The notes: a model not told the origin generated them from the sequence alone. DNA of 64,000 nt from Williamsia soli (GCF_017377795.1 NZ_JAFRDR010000002.1:682001-746000); one strand, 5' to 3'. Numbered from the stretch's first letter, positions 10,449 through 20,054 are shown. Translations and numbers: made by a program.

Positions 10449-10703
10449 GTGGCCAGCACTGAGGTCGAGTACAAGCCCGAACCCGCAGAAGCGCCTTCGG
10501 CCCGATTCGGCTGGCACGGCGAAGGCATGAAGACGTACAAGATCGCCGCCTGGGTGTCGGTCGTCGCACTACTGGGCATGATCATCGGAAATCATGAGGG
10601 CCACGTCGAGGACTGGTACCTCGTCGGATTCGCGGCGCTGATCGTCTTCCTCCTGGTCCGCGGCGAGGTCCTCAGCCGCGGTAAGTGGAAAAAGAAGAAG
10701 TAG
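10449..10703 (+). CDS. Small DUF2631 membrane protein (Rv2876-like)
   Basis: This 84-residue protein starts at GTG 10449 behind a CAGGAG ribosome binding site with five-base spacing. A polar N-terminal stretch ending in FGWHGEGMKTYKIAAW is followed by two transmembrane helices (about 33-48 and 57-72) separated by a short NHEGHVEDW loop, and a strongly basic tail ending in four lysines. This is the pattern of the actinobacterial DUF2631 family. Its function is unknown. The ankyrin lipoprotein gene follows 25 bases downstream on the same strand. Confidence 0.8.
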   Translation: MASTEVEYKPEPAEAPSARFGWHGEGMKTYKIAAWVSVVALLGMIIGNHEGHVEDWYLVGFAALIVFLLVRGEVLSRGKWKKKK

Positions 10704-10728
10704 AACCACAACCCTCCTGACCGTCGAC

Positions 10729-11412
10729 ATGCGAGCGGGCCGCAGTCCGGCTACCTTCGCTACCACCGTGATCTCCTGCGCGCTGATCACGGTCAGTGCG
10801 TGCAGCAGCGACGTGGTCGGCGTGTCAGACACTGAGTCGTCGCAATCGACGATCGCGACGTCCACGTCATCCTCGCCGGTGCCGACCAGCACGGCGGAGC
10901 CTGATCCCGCGCTGGAGATCAGGGATGCCGACGGTCGTACGCCGCTCGTGGCCGCGACCAAGTCCCGGGACACCGACTCCGCACGCAGGTTGATCCTCGC
11001 GGGAGCCGACGTCAACGCGAAAGACAACATGCAGGACTCGGCATTCCTCTACGCCGGGGCGGAGGGACTCGACGACATCCTCGTCCTGACCCTCGATCAC
11101 GGTGCGGACGTGTACTCCATCAACCGGTTCGGCGGTACCGCGCTGATCCCAGCGGCCGAGAAGGGCCACCCGACCACGGTCCAGTTACTGATCGACGCGG
11201 GCGTACCGCTGAACCACATCAACGCCTCCGGGTGGACGGCACTCCTCGAAGCGGTCGTCTACGGCGACGGTTCACCGACGTATCAGGACATCGTCTCGCG
11301 GTTGCTCGCAGCAGGTGCCGATCCCGGCATCCGGGATTCGCAGGGACGAACAGCTCTGCAGATCGCGCAGCAACGCGGGCAGACCGACGTCGCCCGTCTG
11401 CTCGGCAGCTGA
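10729..11412 (+). CDS. Ankyrin-repeat lipoprotein
   Basis: This 227-residue protein has a signal peptide ending in a lipobox (VSAC, Cys25), a Ser/Thr-rich linker (about 26-60) typical of surface-tethered proteins, and then four to five ankyrin repeats covering residues about 65-227 (DGRTPLVAATKS, GADVNAKD, GGTALIPAAEKGH, GWTALLEAV, GRTALQIAQQRGQ). Ankyrin repeats mediate protein-protein contacts, so this is a candidate envelope-located binding or chaperone-like protein. No partner is evident nearby. It converges on rlmN with a three-base gap. Confidence 0.85.
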   Translation: MRAGRSPATFATTVISCALITVSACSSDVVGVSDTESSQSTIATSTSSSPVPTSTAEPDPALEIRDADGRTPLVAATKSRDTDSARRLILAGADVNAKDNMQDSAFLYAGAEGLDDILVLTLDHGADVYSINRFGGTALIPAAEKGHPTTVQLLIDAGVPLNHINASGWTALLEAVVYGDGSPTYQDIVSRLLAAGADPGIRDSQGRTALQIAQQRGQTDVARLLGS

Positions 11413-11415
11413 GAA

Positions 11416-12525
11416 CTATTTCTCTTCCGCCGCCAACTGGCCACAGGCCGCAGCGATCTCTTGCCCGCGGGTGTCGCGAACCGTGCACGAAACACCCTGG
11501 GCGATAACCCTTTTCACGAACTCTCGTTCCGCGGGCTTGGGGCTTGCGTCCCACTTGGACCCCGGGGTCGGGTTGAGCGGGATGAGGTTCACGTGGACCA
11601 GCGATCCGAGCGCCTTGCGCAGCTTCTCCCCCAATAGATCTGCGCGCCACGGCTGATCATTGATGTCGCGGATCAGCGCATATTCGATCGATACCCGACG
11701 TCCGGTGCTGTCCGCGTAGTAGCGAGCAGCGTCCAGCACCTCTTTGACCGACCAGCGATTGTTGACCGGGACCAGGGTGTCGCGCAGTTCGTCGTCCGGG
11801 GTGTGCAGCGAAACGGCAAGGGTGACCGTGAGTCCTTCATCGGCCATCCGGCGGATGGCGGGAGCCAGGCCTACCGTCGACACCGTCACCGATCGTTGCG
11901 AGATGCCGAGACCGTCGGGAGCGGGCGAGGTGATCTTGCGGACAGCATCGATCACTCGCTTGTAGTTCGCCAACGGCTCGCCCATACCCATGAACACCAC
12001 ATTGGAGAGGCGGCCGGGCTCGCCCAGCTCGCCGTCACGCATCGCACGCGCGGCGGAGCGCACCTGGTCGACGATCTCCGCCGTGGAGAGGTTCCGGTCC
12101 AGCCCTCCCTGGCCGGTCGCGCAGAACGGGCACGCCATCCCGCATCCCGCCTGGCTCGAGATGCACAGGGTCGCGCGGTCCGGGTAGCGCATGAGCACCG
12201 ACTCCAGCAGCGTGCCGTCGTGCAACCGCCACAGGGTCTTGCGGGTGGTGTTGTCGTCGCAGGCGATGTGACGGATCACGGTCATCAGTTCAGGGAACAG
12301 AGCCTGACCCACCGACTCCCGCATCGCAGCGGGCAGGTCTGTCATCTCCGCCGGATCGGCGTTGAACCGGGAGTAGTACTGACGGGCCAACTGATCTGCG
12401 CGGAACTTGGGCAGTCCGAGTTTCGTCACCGCAGCAACGCGGCCTGCCGCGTCGAGGTCGGCGAGGTGTTGCGGCGGTTTGCCGCGTTTCGGCGCGTCGA
12501 ATACCAGCGGCAACGGACCAGTCAT
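11416..12525 (-). CDS. rlmN: 23S rRNA (adenine(2503)-C(2))-methyltransferase RlmN
   Basis: This radical-SAM enzyme methylates C2 of A2503 in 23S rRNA and also acts on tRNA. The CxxxCxxC cluster motif is seen in [16 protein letters not shown], and the SAM-binding strands are [13 protein letters not shown] and [13 protein letters not shown]. The conserved pair of mechanistic cysteines includes the one in [11 protein letters not shown] near the C-terminus. The ATG at 12525 gives 369 residues; a GTG at 12570 would add 15 residues without family likeness. It is followed by the convergent ankyrin gene. Confidence 0.95.
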   Translation of the reverse strand: MTGPLPLVFDAPKRGKPPQHLADLDAAGRVAAVTKLGLPKFRADQLARQYYSRFNADPAEMTDLPAAMRESVGQALFPELMTVIRHIACDDNTTRKTLWRLHDGTLLESVLMRYPDRATLCISSQAGCGMACPFCATGQGGLDRNLSTAEIVDQVRSAARAMRDGELGEPGRLSNVVFMGMGEPLANYKRVIDAVRKITSPAPDGLGISQRSVTVSTVGLAPAIRRMADEGLTVTLAVSLHTPDDELRDTLVPVNNRWSVKEVLDAARYYADSTGRRVSIEYALIRDINDQPWRADLLGEKLRKALGSLVHVNLIPLNPTPGSKWDASPKPAEREFVKRVIAQGVSCTVRDTRGQEIAAACGQLAAEEK

Positions 12526-12611
12526 GATCAAAGCGTGACGTAGATTCGCCGCAGATGCCAATTCGGTCACTGTGATTGTCGTTTCGCCCTACTCGGGCGC
12601 ACCATAGAGCA

Positions 12612-13007
12612 ATGACGTATCAACCGCCCGAGGGCTACCAGCCGAGCCCCGATTACGACCCCACCAAACCCGATGCGGCATACCCCACCGAGGCAGTCGA
12701 GGCGGCCCCGCCCGCCGCGGACCACCGCGACGAGGTTCGTAGACAGGCCCTCGACGACGTCAGGCACACCCGCACGCGGGCAGCCTGGGTCGGATTGATC
12801 GTCGGCGCGCTGGTCACGCTCATCCTGCTGATCTTCATCGTCCAAAACCTCGACAGTCAGAACATCGACCTGTTCTTCTGGACGGTCAACCTGCCGGTGG
12901 GCGTGAGTCTGCTGATCGCAGCCATCCTCGGTGCAGTGATCACGGCAATCGTGGGCAGCTTGCGAATGCTGCAGGTTCGACGGGCGGTCAAGAAGGCCCG
13001 GCCCTAG
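12612..13007 (+). CDS. LapA-domain (DUF1049) membrane protein
   Basis: The protein has 131 residues from the ATG at 12612. The Pro/Tyr/Asp-rich N-terminus (YQPPEGYQPSPDYD) is probably disordered and cytoplasmic. Two transmembrane helices (about 58-80 and 94-117) flank the LapA signature segment FIVQNLDSQNIDLFFW. LapA-type proteins are small inner-membrane proteins linked to envelope assembly in other bacteria; the role in actinobacteria is not established. It is transcribed divergently from rlmN and converges on cdsA. Confidence 0.8.
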   Translation: MTYQPPEGYQPSPDYDPTKPDAAYPTEAVEAAPPAADHRDEVRRQALDDVRHTRTRAAWVGLIVGALVTLILLIFIVQNLDSQNIDLFFWTVNLPVGVSLLIAAILGAVITAIVGSLRMLQVRRAVKKARP

Positions 13008-13014
13008 CCGCTCG

Positions 13015-13887
13015 TCAGAGCAGGGCTCCCAGGATCGCCCAGACGACGAATGCGCACGGCAGGATGGAGTCGAGGCGATCCATGATCCCGCCGTGGCCGG
13101 GCAGCAGAGTACCCATGTCCTTGATCTTCAGATCGCGCTTGACCTGTGACTCGACCAGATCCCCAAGAGTGGCGCAGATGACGAGGACCGGACCGAGGAC
13201 CAGCCCGATCCACCACTGCGCGTCGAGCAGGTACACGACGGTGAGAACGGCGCCGACGATGCCGAAGACCATGGACCCGGCCATGCCTTCCCACGACTTC
13301 TTCGGACTGATGGCCGGGACCATCGGGTGTTTACCGAAGGTCACCCCGGCCACGTAGCCGCCGACGTCCGAACAGACCACCACGATCATCAGGGTCAGGA
13401 CGCGCGCCGCGCCGTCGTCCTGCAGCACCATCGACGCACCAAAGGCACCCATCAGCGGCAACCAGGCGAGCACGAGGGTCGTTCCTGCGAGATCCTGCAG
13501 GTAATTCTCCGGGGCGGCTTGCAGGCCCTGCGACAGCAACTTCCAGATCATCGCCACCAGTACCGTGGCCGCCAGAGCGACCACCGAGCCGGAGATGCCC
13601 CACGGCCAACTGGCCCACATGATCGCCTGGCCGCCGACGAGGATGGGGATCAGTGCGACCTTGATGCCACCGTCGCGGAGGCGCTTGGTCACCTCCCAGC
13701 TGGCCACGGCGATCGCCACCGCGACCACGCCGAACCACACCTCGGGGATGAATACCAGGATGAGGATCAACGAGACGCCGAGCGTGCCACCGACACCGAT
13801 GGCGGCCGGCAGGTCTCGGCCGGCCCGAGAGGTGGAGCCCTTGGGAGCCGGCGCCGCTGCGCCGCCCGGCCGGTCTGTGTCGGTCAC
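13015..13887 (-). CDS. cdsA: Phosphatidate cytidylyltransferase CdsA
   Basis: This 290-residue multi-pass membrane enzyme makes CDP-diacylglycerol from phosphatidic acid and CTP, the precursor of phosphatidylinositol, cardiolipin and phosphatidylethanolamine. The signature region is complete: SPKKSWEGMAGS followed by GDLVESQVKRDLKIKDMG and LLPGHGGIMDRLDS, which carries the metal-binding aspartates. The first 40 residues are a polar, probably cytoplasmic extension. It follows frr with a 53-base gap in the usual frr-cdsA order. Confidence 0.95.
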   Translation of the reverse strand: MTDTDRPGGAAAPAPKGSTSRAGRDLPAAIGVGGTLGVSLILILVFIPEVWFGVVAVAIAVASWEVTKRLRDGGIKVALIPILVGGQAIMWASWPWGISGSVVALAATVLVAMIWKLLSQGLQAAPENYLQDLAGTTLVLAWLPLMGAFGASMVLQDDGAARVLTLMIVVVCSDVGGYVAGVTFGKHPMVPAISPKKSWEGMAGSMVFGIVGAVLTVVYLLDAQWWIGLVLGPVLVICATLGDLVESQVKRDLKIKDMGTLLPGHGGIMDRLDSILPCAFVVWAILGALL

Positions 13888-13940
13888 TGTCGTCTGCCTA
13901 CCCCTTCGCCACTGCCCGTCCGGTCGTCGAATGCGATGAC

Positions 13941-14498
13941 CTAGACCTCGAGCAGTTCACCCTCTTTGTGTTTGACCAGTTCGTCGATCTGAGTGACATA
14001 CGACGCCGTCGTCTTGTCGAGATCCTTCTCGGCGCGCGTCACCTCATCTTCACCGGCCTCGCCGTCCTTTTGGATGCGTTTGAGCTCATCCACCGCTTTG
14101 CGCCGCACGTTGCGAATCGAGACCTTGGCGTCCTCACCCTTCGCCTTGACCTGTTTGACCAGGTCGCGCCGTCGGTCTTCGGTCAACTGCGGAATCGACA
14201 CGCGGATGATGTGTCCGTCGTTGGTCGGGTTCACGCCCAGGTCCGAGTTGCGGATCGCGGTCTCGATCAGCCCCAGCGAGGACTGCTCATAGGGCTTGAT
14301 GACGATCATGCGGGCTTCCGGGGTGTTGATCGACGACACCTGACCGATGGGCGTCGGCGACCCGTAGTAGTCGATGGTGACCCGATTGAACATGGCAGGG
14401 TTCGCGCGCCCGGTGCGCACTGAGCCCATGTCGTCGCGCGCGACGATGACGGCCTTCTCCATTTTTTCCTCGGCGTCCAAGAGCGCGTCGTCGATCAT
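13941..14498 (-). CDS. frr: Ribosome recycling factor
   Basis: This 185-residue RRF, with EF-G, splits the post-termination ribosome. Family segments are clear: the opening [30 protein letters not shown], the [14 protein letters not shown] strand and the long basic helix [19 protein letters not shown]. The ATG at 14498 has a strong GGAGGA ribosome binding site. It follows pyrH in the conserved tsf-pyrH-frr-cdsA order. Confidence 0.97.
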   Translation of the reverse strand: MIDDALLDAEEKMEKAVIVARDDMGSVRTGRANPAMFNRVTIDYYGSPTPIGQVSSINTPEARMIVIKPYEQSSLGLIETAIRNSDLGVNPTNDGHIIRVSIPQLTEDRRRDLVKQVKAKGEDAKVSIRNVRRKAVDELKRIQKDGEAGEDEVTRAEKDLDKTTASYVTQIDELVKHKEGELLEV

Positions 14499-14554
14499 GG
14501 TGTCCTCCGTTGACTTGTGCGGGTGCGGTCTGGTTGTGCTGCGCGGGATACCGG

Positions 14555-15286
14555 TCAGGTGCTGACCAGTGTTCCGATCTTCTCACCTGCGACCGCTCTG
14601 GCGATGTTGCCCTGCTCGAGGAGGTTGAACACCAGCATCGGCATCTGGTTGTCCATGCACAGGCTGAAGGCGGTCGCGTCCGCGACCTTGAGACCCCTTT
14701 CGAGGACTTCGCGGTGCGTGATCTCGCGATAGAGCGTCGCGTTCGGGTCCGTCCGGGGATCGGCTGAATAGACACCGTCGACACCCTTCGCCATCAACAC
14801 GACCTCGGCCTTGATCTCCAGGGCGCGCTGTGCGGCGGTCGTGTCGGTGGAGAAGTAGGGCATACCCATGCCGGCGCCGAAGATGACGACGCGGCCCTTC
14901 TCCAGGTGACGCTGTGCGCGCAACGGAATGTACGGTTCGGCGACCTGCCCCATGGTGATGGCAGTCTGCACGCGGGTGACGATCCCCCGCTTCTCCAAAA
15001 AATCTTGCAGCGCAAGGGAGTTCATGACCGTGCCGAGCATGCCCATGTAGTCGGACCTGGCCCGCTCCAGGCCACGTTGCTGCAGCTCGGCTCCCCGGAA
15101 GAAGTTACCTCCGCCGTTCACCACCGCAATCTGGACACCGGTGTTGACCACCTCGGCGATCTGATCGGCGACGGTCGACACCACATCGGGGTCGAGACCG
15201 ACTTTGCCGCCACCGAACATCTCTCCGCCGAGTTTGAGAACGACCCGCTTGAATCCGGTGCGTTCCTGTGCAACGTCGTCGGTCAT
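14555..15286 (-). CDS. pyrH: UMP kinase PyrH
   Basis: PyrH phosphorylates UMP to UDP for pyrimidine nucleotide synthesis. The ATG at 15286, behind a GAAAGGGA site, gives 243 residues. Amino-acid-kinase motifs are [13 protein letters not shown] at the phosphate site, [21 protein letters not shown], and [13 protein letters not shown] at the base-binding site. The frame upstream of 15286 has no likeness to the family. The hairpin between tsf and pyrH suggests that tsf ends its own transcript and pyrH-frr-cdsA starts another. Confidence 0.96.
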   Translation of the reverse strand: MTDDVAQERTGFKRVVLKLGGEMFGGGKVGLDPDVVSTVADQIAEVVNTGVQIAVVNGGGNFFRGAELQQRGLERARSDYMGMLGTVMNSLALQDFLEKRGIVTRVQTAITMGQVAEPYIPLRAQRHLEKGRVVIFGAGMGMPYFSTDTTAAQRALEIKAEVVLMAKGVDGVYSADPRTDPNATLYREITHREVLERGLKVADATAFSLCMDNQMPMLVFNLLEQGNIARAVAGEKIGTLVST

Positions 15287-15384
15287 GTGGCATCCCTTTC
15301 GAGGTACGGGCAGCGATCGAGTCAATGCTATCGAGATCAGAGGCTGGCTATCGAGGGCAAAAGAGCAGGGGCTGCTGCGCGCAA

Positions 15385-15423
15385 AAGAACCCCGGCGAAT
15401 CTGACGATTCGCACGGGGTTCTT
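15385..15423 (-). terminator. Rho-independent terminator after tsf
   Basis: An inverted repeat with nine-base outer arms (AAGAACCCC and GGGGTTCTT) encloses a second paired block (GCGAATC and GATTCGC), making a long GC-rich hairpin just after the tsf stop. Read on the minus strand it is followed by a short T-rich tract (CTTTTG), the arrangement of an intrinsic terminator for tsf. Confidence 0.8.
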
Positions 15424-15433
15424 CTCACGTGAT

Positions 15434-16258
15434 TCAGGCTTGTCCGACCTCGAAACGGGTGAACGACACAACCTGTGCCCCCGCCTCGTCTAGCACGGCC
15501 TTGACGGTCTTCTTCGACTCCTGGACCGACGCCTGGTCGATCAGGACCACGTCTTTGAAAAATCCGTTGAGACGGCCGTCCACGATCTTGGACAGCGCCG
15601 CTTCGGGCTTGCCCTCCTCGCGGGCGGTCTGCTCGGCGATGCGACGCTCGGAAGCGATCACATCCTCGGGGACCTCGTCACGGGTGGCGTACTTGGCGCG
15701 CAGCGCAGCGACCTGCATTGCGGCGCCGCGAGCGGCCTCTGCAGCCTCCGGGGTGTCGCCGGTGTACTCCACCAGCACGCCGACGGCCGGCGGCAGATCC
15801 GACGCCCGCTTGTGCAGGTACGACGCAACGTTGCCTTCGTGGTAGCTGACCCGGTTCAGGACCAGCTTCTCGCCGATCTTGGCCGAGAGTTCCTGGATCA
15901 GCTCGTCGACGGTCTTGTCGCCGACGGTGGCGGCCTTGAGGACGTCCACGTCGGACGTCTTCGCGGCAACCGCGGCGTCGAGGACCTTGGCGGCCAGCGC
16001 CTGGAACTCGTCGTTCTTCGCCACGAAGTCGGTCTCCGAGTTGATCTCGATCATCGCGCCGTCTTTGGCGGCGATCAGACCTTCGGCGGTGGACCGCTCG
16101 GCACGCTTGCCGACGTCCTTGGCGCCCTTGATGCGCAGCTCTTCGACTGCCTTGTCGAAGTCACCGTCGTTGTCGGCGAGCGCGTTCTTGCAGTCGAGCA
16201 TTCCGGAGCCGGTGAGGTCGCGGAGCCGCTTGACGTCAGCGGCGGTGTAGTTCGCCAT
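15434..16258 (-). CDS. tsf: Translation elongation factor Ts
   Basis: This 274-residue EF-Ts is the nucleotide exchange factor for EF-Tu. The N-terminal UBA-like domain reads [19 protein letters not shown], followed by [13 protein letters not shown] and the core motif [12 protein letters not shown] that contacts EF-Tu. It follows rpsB with a 52-base gap in the universal rpsB-tsf arrangement, and a strong hairpin terminator lies just downstream. Confidence 0.97.
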   Translation of the reverse strand: MANYTAADVKRLRDLTGSGMLDCKNALADNDGDFDKAVEELRIKGAKDVGKRAERSTAEGLIAAKDGAMIEINSETDFVAKNDEFQALAAKVLDAAVAAKTSDVDVLKAATVGDKTVDELIQELSAKIGEKLVLNRVSYHEGNVASYLHKRASDLPPAVGVLVEYTGDTPEAAEAARGAAMQVAALRAKYATRDEVPEDVIASERRIAEQTAREEGKPEAALSKIVDGRLNGFFKDVVLIDQASVQESKKTVKAVLDEAGAQVVSFTRFEVGQA

Positions 16259-16310
16259 GGGTGGGCGAGCCTCCTGTCGGATGTGTCTGGATCGGTGAAC
16301 CAGAAGTGGA

Positions 16311-17177
16311 TCAGGCCTGGGCGGGGGTTTCCGCGTCGGCTGCTGCGGGCGCCTCGGCTGCTGCCGGGGCTTCTGCTGCGGGAGCGTCTGCCGCAGGCGT
16401 GGTGGCCTGGGTCAACAGTTCCTGCTCCCACTCGGCAAGGGGCTCGCCTGCGGCACCCTCGGGCTTGGTGTCGGCGCCGGTGTTCTGCCCTGCACGTGCC
16501 TGCACACCTTCGGCGACCGCAGACGCGATCACACGGGTGAGCAGCGCTGCACTGCGGATGGCATCGTCGTTACCCGGGATCGGGTAGTCGACGACGTCGG
16601 GGTCGCAGTTGGTGTCGAGGATGGCGATCACCGGGATGTTCAGCTTGCGGGCCTCACCGACGGCTATGTGCTCCTTGTTGGTGTCGACGATCCACACGGC
16701 CGACGGGACCTTGGACATGTCCCGGATACCACCGAGGGTCCGGTCCAGCTTGGTCATCTCACGCGTGAGCATGAGGATTTCCTTCTTGGTGCGACCCTCG
16801 AACCCACCGGTCTGCTCCATGGTCTCGAGTTCCTTGAGACGCTGCAGACGCTTGTGGACGGTGGAGAAGTTGGTGAGCATGCCGCCGAGCCAACGCTGGT
16901 TCACGTACGGCATCCCGACGCGCAACGCCTCGGAGGCGATGGATTCCTGAGCCTGCTTCTTCGTGCCGACGAAGAGGATGGTGCCACCGTGGGCGACCGT
17001 CTCCTTGACGAACTCATACGCCTGGTCGATGTACGTCAGCGTCTGCTGCAGGTCGATGATGTAGATGCCGTTGCGATCGGTGAAGATGAATCGCTTCATC
17101 TTCGGATTCCAACGACGGGTCTGATGCCCGAAATGAGCGCCGCTGTCCAGCAGCTGCTTCATGGTTACGACAGCCAT
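16311..17177 (-). CDS. rpsB: 30S ribosomal protein S2
   Basis: The true start is the ATG at 17177, which gives [20 protein letters not shown] and 288 residues; the frame remains open upstream but that part is not S2. Conserved S2 segments include [33 protein letters not shown] and [15 protein letters not shown]. The C-terminal 50 residues are an Ala/Glu/Pro-rich tail, common in actinobacteria. It is the first gene of the rpsB-tsf unit and is preceded by a 345-base leader/promoter region. Confidence 0.96.
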   Translation of the reverse strand: MAVVTMKQLLDSGAHFGHQTRRWNPKMKRFIFTDRNGIYIIDLQQTLTYIDQAYEFVKETVAHGGTILFVGTKKQAQESIASEALRVGMPYVNQRWLGGMLTNFSTVHKRLQRLKELETMEQTGGFEGRTKKEILMLTREMTKLDRTLGGIRDMSKVPSAVWIVDTNKEHIAVGEARKLNIPVIAILDTNCDPDVVDYPIPGNDDAIRSAALLTRVIASAVAEGVQARAGQNTGADTKPEGAAGEPLAEWEQELLTQATTPAADAPAAEAPAAAEAPAAADAETPAQA

Positions 17178-17522
17178 GTACTTCACTTTCATGTGCAGTT
17201 TGTCGTCGACTCCCGGTTGGTCGCCGACCCTGGCACCTGACACGTGTGGAACCCGCAGCGGAGCATTGCCACTGCCCGGGACTGCCCACACGCTGTGTCG
17301 TCCGAGGTGACTCGGCAGACCGCAGGCGCGCGAAGTCACTCTCGCCGCAGCGAGAGCGCCACATGAGTCTACGCTCGCGGACCCCTGAGACGAAATCGCA
17401 TCCGGCGGCTGCTCACGACGTGTTGTCAAGGCCGCACAGCGAACTGTGGATGACCCCGTGATCCATCCACAATCGCGACATTGACCTGCATTGTTCGATT
17501 CGAATCGCCCATCGTCGATCGC
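17178..17522. promoter_or_regulatory. Divergent promoter/leader region between rpsB and the M23-family gene
   Basis: This gap has no convincing gene. It holds an inverted repeat CTCTCGC-CGCA-GCGAGAG at 17339-17356 and a second one, TGTGGATG with CATCCACA, at 17445-17471 (11-base spacer). The second pair resembles two inverted DnaA-box-like sequences but matches the consensus only partly. The first could form a hairpin in the rpsB leader. No promoter elements could be assigned with confidence. Confidence 0.4.
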
Positions 17523-18089
17523 ATGAGATTCTGGTGGGCCCTGGTGCGCGCGGCGATGCTGTTGACGGTGCTCGCCACCGCGCCGCCCTTTCTGGCAGAG
17601 CTGTCCGCGTCTCCGGCACACGCGGCGCCGCAGGATTCGGCCGACTTCGGTTGGCCGTTGATACCGACCCCGGCCGTCGTGAAGGGTTTCGCTCCACCCA
17701 CCGAACGTTGGCTGCCCGGTCATCGTGGTGTCGATCTCGCAGCTCCCGCCGGCACGGTCGTGCGAGCCGCCGGGCGGGGCGTGATCAATTTCGCGGGGAC
17801 GGTCGGCGGCAAGCCTGTCGTCTCCATCCGGCATTCCGATGGGCTGCTGACCACATACGAACCGGTGGCGGCATCCATCAGATCAGGACAGCCGGTGAGC
17901 AGAGGTTCGCCGATCGGAACGCTGGTCCCGGGGCATGCGGGGTGCCACAGCCCATGTCTGCACTGGGGTGCGCGACGGGGAGCCGGGGCATCTGCTGTGT
18001 ATTTCGACCCGCTCGCACTACTCGGCCGGATTCAGGTACGACTGAAACCGATAGGCCCGCTGGAACACGGTCAATCGCACGAGAATTGA
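17523..18089 (+). CDS. Secreted M23 (LytM)-family protein with altered catalytic residues
   Basis: The protein has 188 residues from the ATG at 17523. A signal peptide ends near residue 34 (SPAHA-A). The mature part is a LytM domain with the zinc ligands His67 and Asp71 (PGHRGVD) and His147 (CLHWG). The residue two before His147, normally the catalytic His of the HxH motif, is Cys145, and the other catalytic His (YxH) is replaced by Pro in TTYEP at 111-115. It may bind zinc and peptidoglycan without full hydrolase activity, as non-catalytic LytM factors do. The position next to rpsB matches Rv2891. Confidence 0.85.
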   Translation: MRFWWALVRAAMLLTVLATAPPFLAELSASPAHAAPQDSADFGWPLIPTPAVVKGFAPPTERWLPGHRGVDLAAPAGTVVRAAGRGVINFAGTVGGKPVVSIRHSDGLLTTYEPVAASIRSGQPVSRGSPIGTLVPGHAGCHSPCLHWGARRGAGASAVYFDPLALLGRIQVRLKPIGPLEHGQSHEN

Positions 18090-18095
18090 GTCGGC

Positions 18096-19001
18096 TCAGG
18101 CGCGCGGATGCGCCTGATCGTGAACCTTGCGCAGACGTTCGACGCTGACGTGGGTGTACAGCTGCGTCGTCGCCAAGCTGGCATGACCGAGCAACTCCTG
18201 GACCACGCGGAGGTCGGCCCCACCCTCGAGCAAATGTGTGGCCGCGCTGTGCCTGAGCCCGTGCGGGCCGAGATCCGGGGTCTCGGGTAGGGCCGCGAGC
18301 ACTCGATGGACCACGGTCCGAGCCATCCGCTGATCGAGTCGACCGCCTTTCGCGCCCACCAGCAGAGCATTGCCGGCCTTGGCCTGCGCGAGTGCGGGTC
18401 GGCCGCTGCGCAACCAGGTGTCCAGGGCCGCGGCGGCAGGCGCGCCGTAGGGCACGGTTCGCTCCTTGTTGCCCTTGCCGACGACAAGCAACACATTCCG
18501 CGACGAATCGATGTCGCCAAGGTCGAGACCGCAGAGCTCGCCCACCCGAATACCGGTGGCGTACAACACTTCGACGATAACCCGATCTCGTTGCGACAAA
18601 GGTGCGTCGGGGTCACGGTCCGGTTCGGACGGCTCCATCGCGGCTGCAGCCTGGCTCGTACTCAGTACGCCGGGCAGCGTTCGGTGCGCTCGCGGCGCCT
18701 GCAGTCGGGTACCGGGGTCGACGGCGAGAACGCCCTCGCGCGTCGCCCACGCCGTGAACCTCTTGGCGGACGAGACCTGCCTGGCGATGGTGGTGCGAGC
18801 GGCCCCGCGTTTGCTGTGAGAGGCCAGCCATGCACGCATGACCGGCAGATCGATCGAGGCCGGTGACAATCCGCGCGCACCGGCGAAGCTCACCAGTGAT
18901 CGCGTGTCACCGAGGTATGCGCGCACAGTGTGCTCGCTGTGACCACACTCGAGCCGGAGATGGCTCTCATAGTCGTCGATGATCGTTGCACTCACCTGCA
19001 C
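18096..19001 (-). CDS. xerC: Tyrosine recombinase XerC
   Basis: XerC acts with XerD at dif to resolve chromosome dimers. An N-terminal SAM-like core-binding domain (about 1-95) precedes the catalytic domain with the full set: Arg in [12 protein letters not shown], His and Arg in [15 protein letters not shown], His in [12 protein letters not shown] and the nucleophile Tyr in YTHVS. The GTG at 19001 gives 301 residues, the usual length; GTG 18995 is equally possible, and the sequence further upstream lacks family likeness. The gene lies in the conserved xerC-viuB-dprA region, so it is the chromosomal recombinase, not a phage integrase. Confidence 0.93.
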   Translation of the reverse strand: MQVSATIIDDYESHLRLECGHSEHTVRAYLGDTRSLVSFAGARGLSPASIDLPVMRAWLASHSKRGAARTTIARQVSSAKRFTAWATREGVLAVDPGTRLQAPRAHRTLPGVLSTSQAAAAMEPSEPDRDPDAPLSQRDRVIVEVLYATGIRVGELCGLDLGDIDSSRNVLLVVGKGNKERTVPYGAPAAAALDTWLRSGRPALAQAKAGNALLVGAKGGRLDQRMARTVVHRVLAALPETPDLGPHGLRHSAATHLLEGGADLRVVQELLGHASLATTQLYTHVSVERLRKVHDQAHPRA

Positions 19002-19115
19002 AGCCAACCCATCGCGGTGCCGGCCTGCAAGCCGCCACACCAGGCACCGCCCAAGTTGTGTTGTTCTGGCGACCCCGACCTGGGCCTTTGCCCGCCAGAA
19101 CAACACATCATCGGG

Positions 19116-19958
19116 TCAGGCGGTGACTCCGGCCTTCTCGTCGCGGCTGCGCTGGCTGGCTTTCCATTCGCGGAAACCCTCTTCTGTGTGTCCGCGACGC
19201 CAGTACCCACTGATCGACGCATTCCCGGCCGGGACCCCGCGTTCCTTACGGATGTACCCGCGGAGGTTCTGCATCACCACCTCGGCCTCGCCGTGGATGA
19301 AGACCTGGACCGAGCCCGGCAGCCATTCCGCGTTGCGGACGGCCGCGACAAGAGGAGCGTTCGCGCCGCCCTGAGAATCACTGACGGCGTCAGAACTGAC
19401 GCCTCGGTGCAGCCAGGTTATCTGTGCGGTGTCCGGCGAGGCGAGCTCGATCTCGTCCTCCGGTCCGGCTACCTCGATGAAGGCCTTCGCGACGGTGCCC
19501 GCGGGCATCACCTCGAGCGCCGCGGCAAGGGCAGGCAGGCCCGCCTCGTCGGATGCCAGCAGGTGCCAGTCGACATCGGTCTTGGGTCGGTAACCGCTGC
19601 CCGGTCCGAAGAACTTGATGACTTCCCCTGGCTGCGCACTGGCCGCCCACGGCCCAGCCACTCCCTCATCGCCGTGCACGACGAAGTCGACGGCGATCTC
19701 GCGTGCGGCCCGGTCGACGCTGCGCACGGTGTAGGTACGCAGAATCGTCGGTTCGTCCGCACTCAACGTGTCACGGAGTTTTCCCACACCGGATTCCCGG
19801 TCCGCCGCAGCGGAGGGGAAGACGAACTTGACGTACATGTCGGTGTCGTCCGATGCCTGGAAGTCATCGAATCCGGCGCCTCCGAGGTACACCCGCACGA
19901 GATGTGGGGCGATCCGTTCGGTCCGCTGCACCGTCATGGTGTTTTCTCGCTTCGCCAC
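19116..19958 (-). CDS. Siderophore-interacting FAD protein (ferric-siderophore reductase, ViuB-like)
   Basis: The protein has 280 residues from the GTG at 19958, behind GAGAGGAC. The N-terminal FAD-binding barrel begins RTERIAPHLVRVYLGG and includes LRTYTVRS, the flavin-binding RxYT motif. The C-terminal SIP domain holds LLASDEAGLPAL, FIHGEAEVV and the terminal GYWRRGHTEEGFREWK. Such proteins release iron from imported ferric siderophores in the cytoplasm. Its place between xerC and dprA matches Rv2895c (viuB). An IdeR-like box about 85 bases upstream suggests iron repression. Confidence 0.9.
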   Translation of the reverse strand: MAKRENTMTVQRTERIAPHLVRVYLGGAGFDDFQASDDTDMYVKFVFPSAAADRESGVGKLRDTLSADEPTILRTYTVRSVDRAAREIAVDFVVHGDEGVAGPWAASAQPGEVIKFFGPGSGYRPKTDVDWHLLASDEAGLPALAAALEVMPAGTVAKAFIEVAGPEDEIELASPDTAQITWLHRGVSSDAVSDSQGGANAPLVAAVRNAEWLPGSVQVFIHGEAEVVMQNLRGYIRKERGVPAGNASISGYWRRGHTEEGFREWKASQRSRDEKAGVTA

Positions 19959-20042
19959 GCGAAAGTCCTCTCTTCGGCGGCACCCACGGTCGAGCTGCGA
20001 TCTGCATCGGCTCTGTCCGCCCGGATCCACCGTACCCGAAAA

Positions 20043-20054
20043 TAGGGCACCCTA
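20043..20054. promoter_or_regulatory. IdeR/DtxR-type iron box core
   Basis: TAGGGCACCCTA is a near-perfect palindrome matching the core TAGG-N4-CCTA of the IdeR/DtxR consensus, with the wider TTAGG half on the minus strand. It lies between the divergent siderophore-interacting protein gene (start 19958) and the SDR gene (start 20097), so it could control both. Binding is inferred from the pattern only. Confidence 0.6.

Noticed and set aside
16311-17834. S2 as a 507-residue protein with a long N-terminal extension
   Set aside because: The frame is open upstream, but [20 protein letters not shown] at 17177 is the normal S2 start and the upstream part overlaps the divergent M23-family gene.
18096-19106. 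A longer XerC starting near 19106
   Set aside because: The first 35 residues of that frame do not resemble a recombinase; GTG 19001 or 18995 gives the family length.
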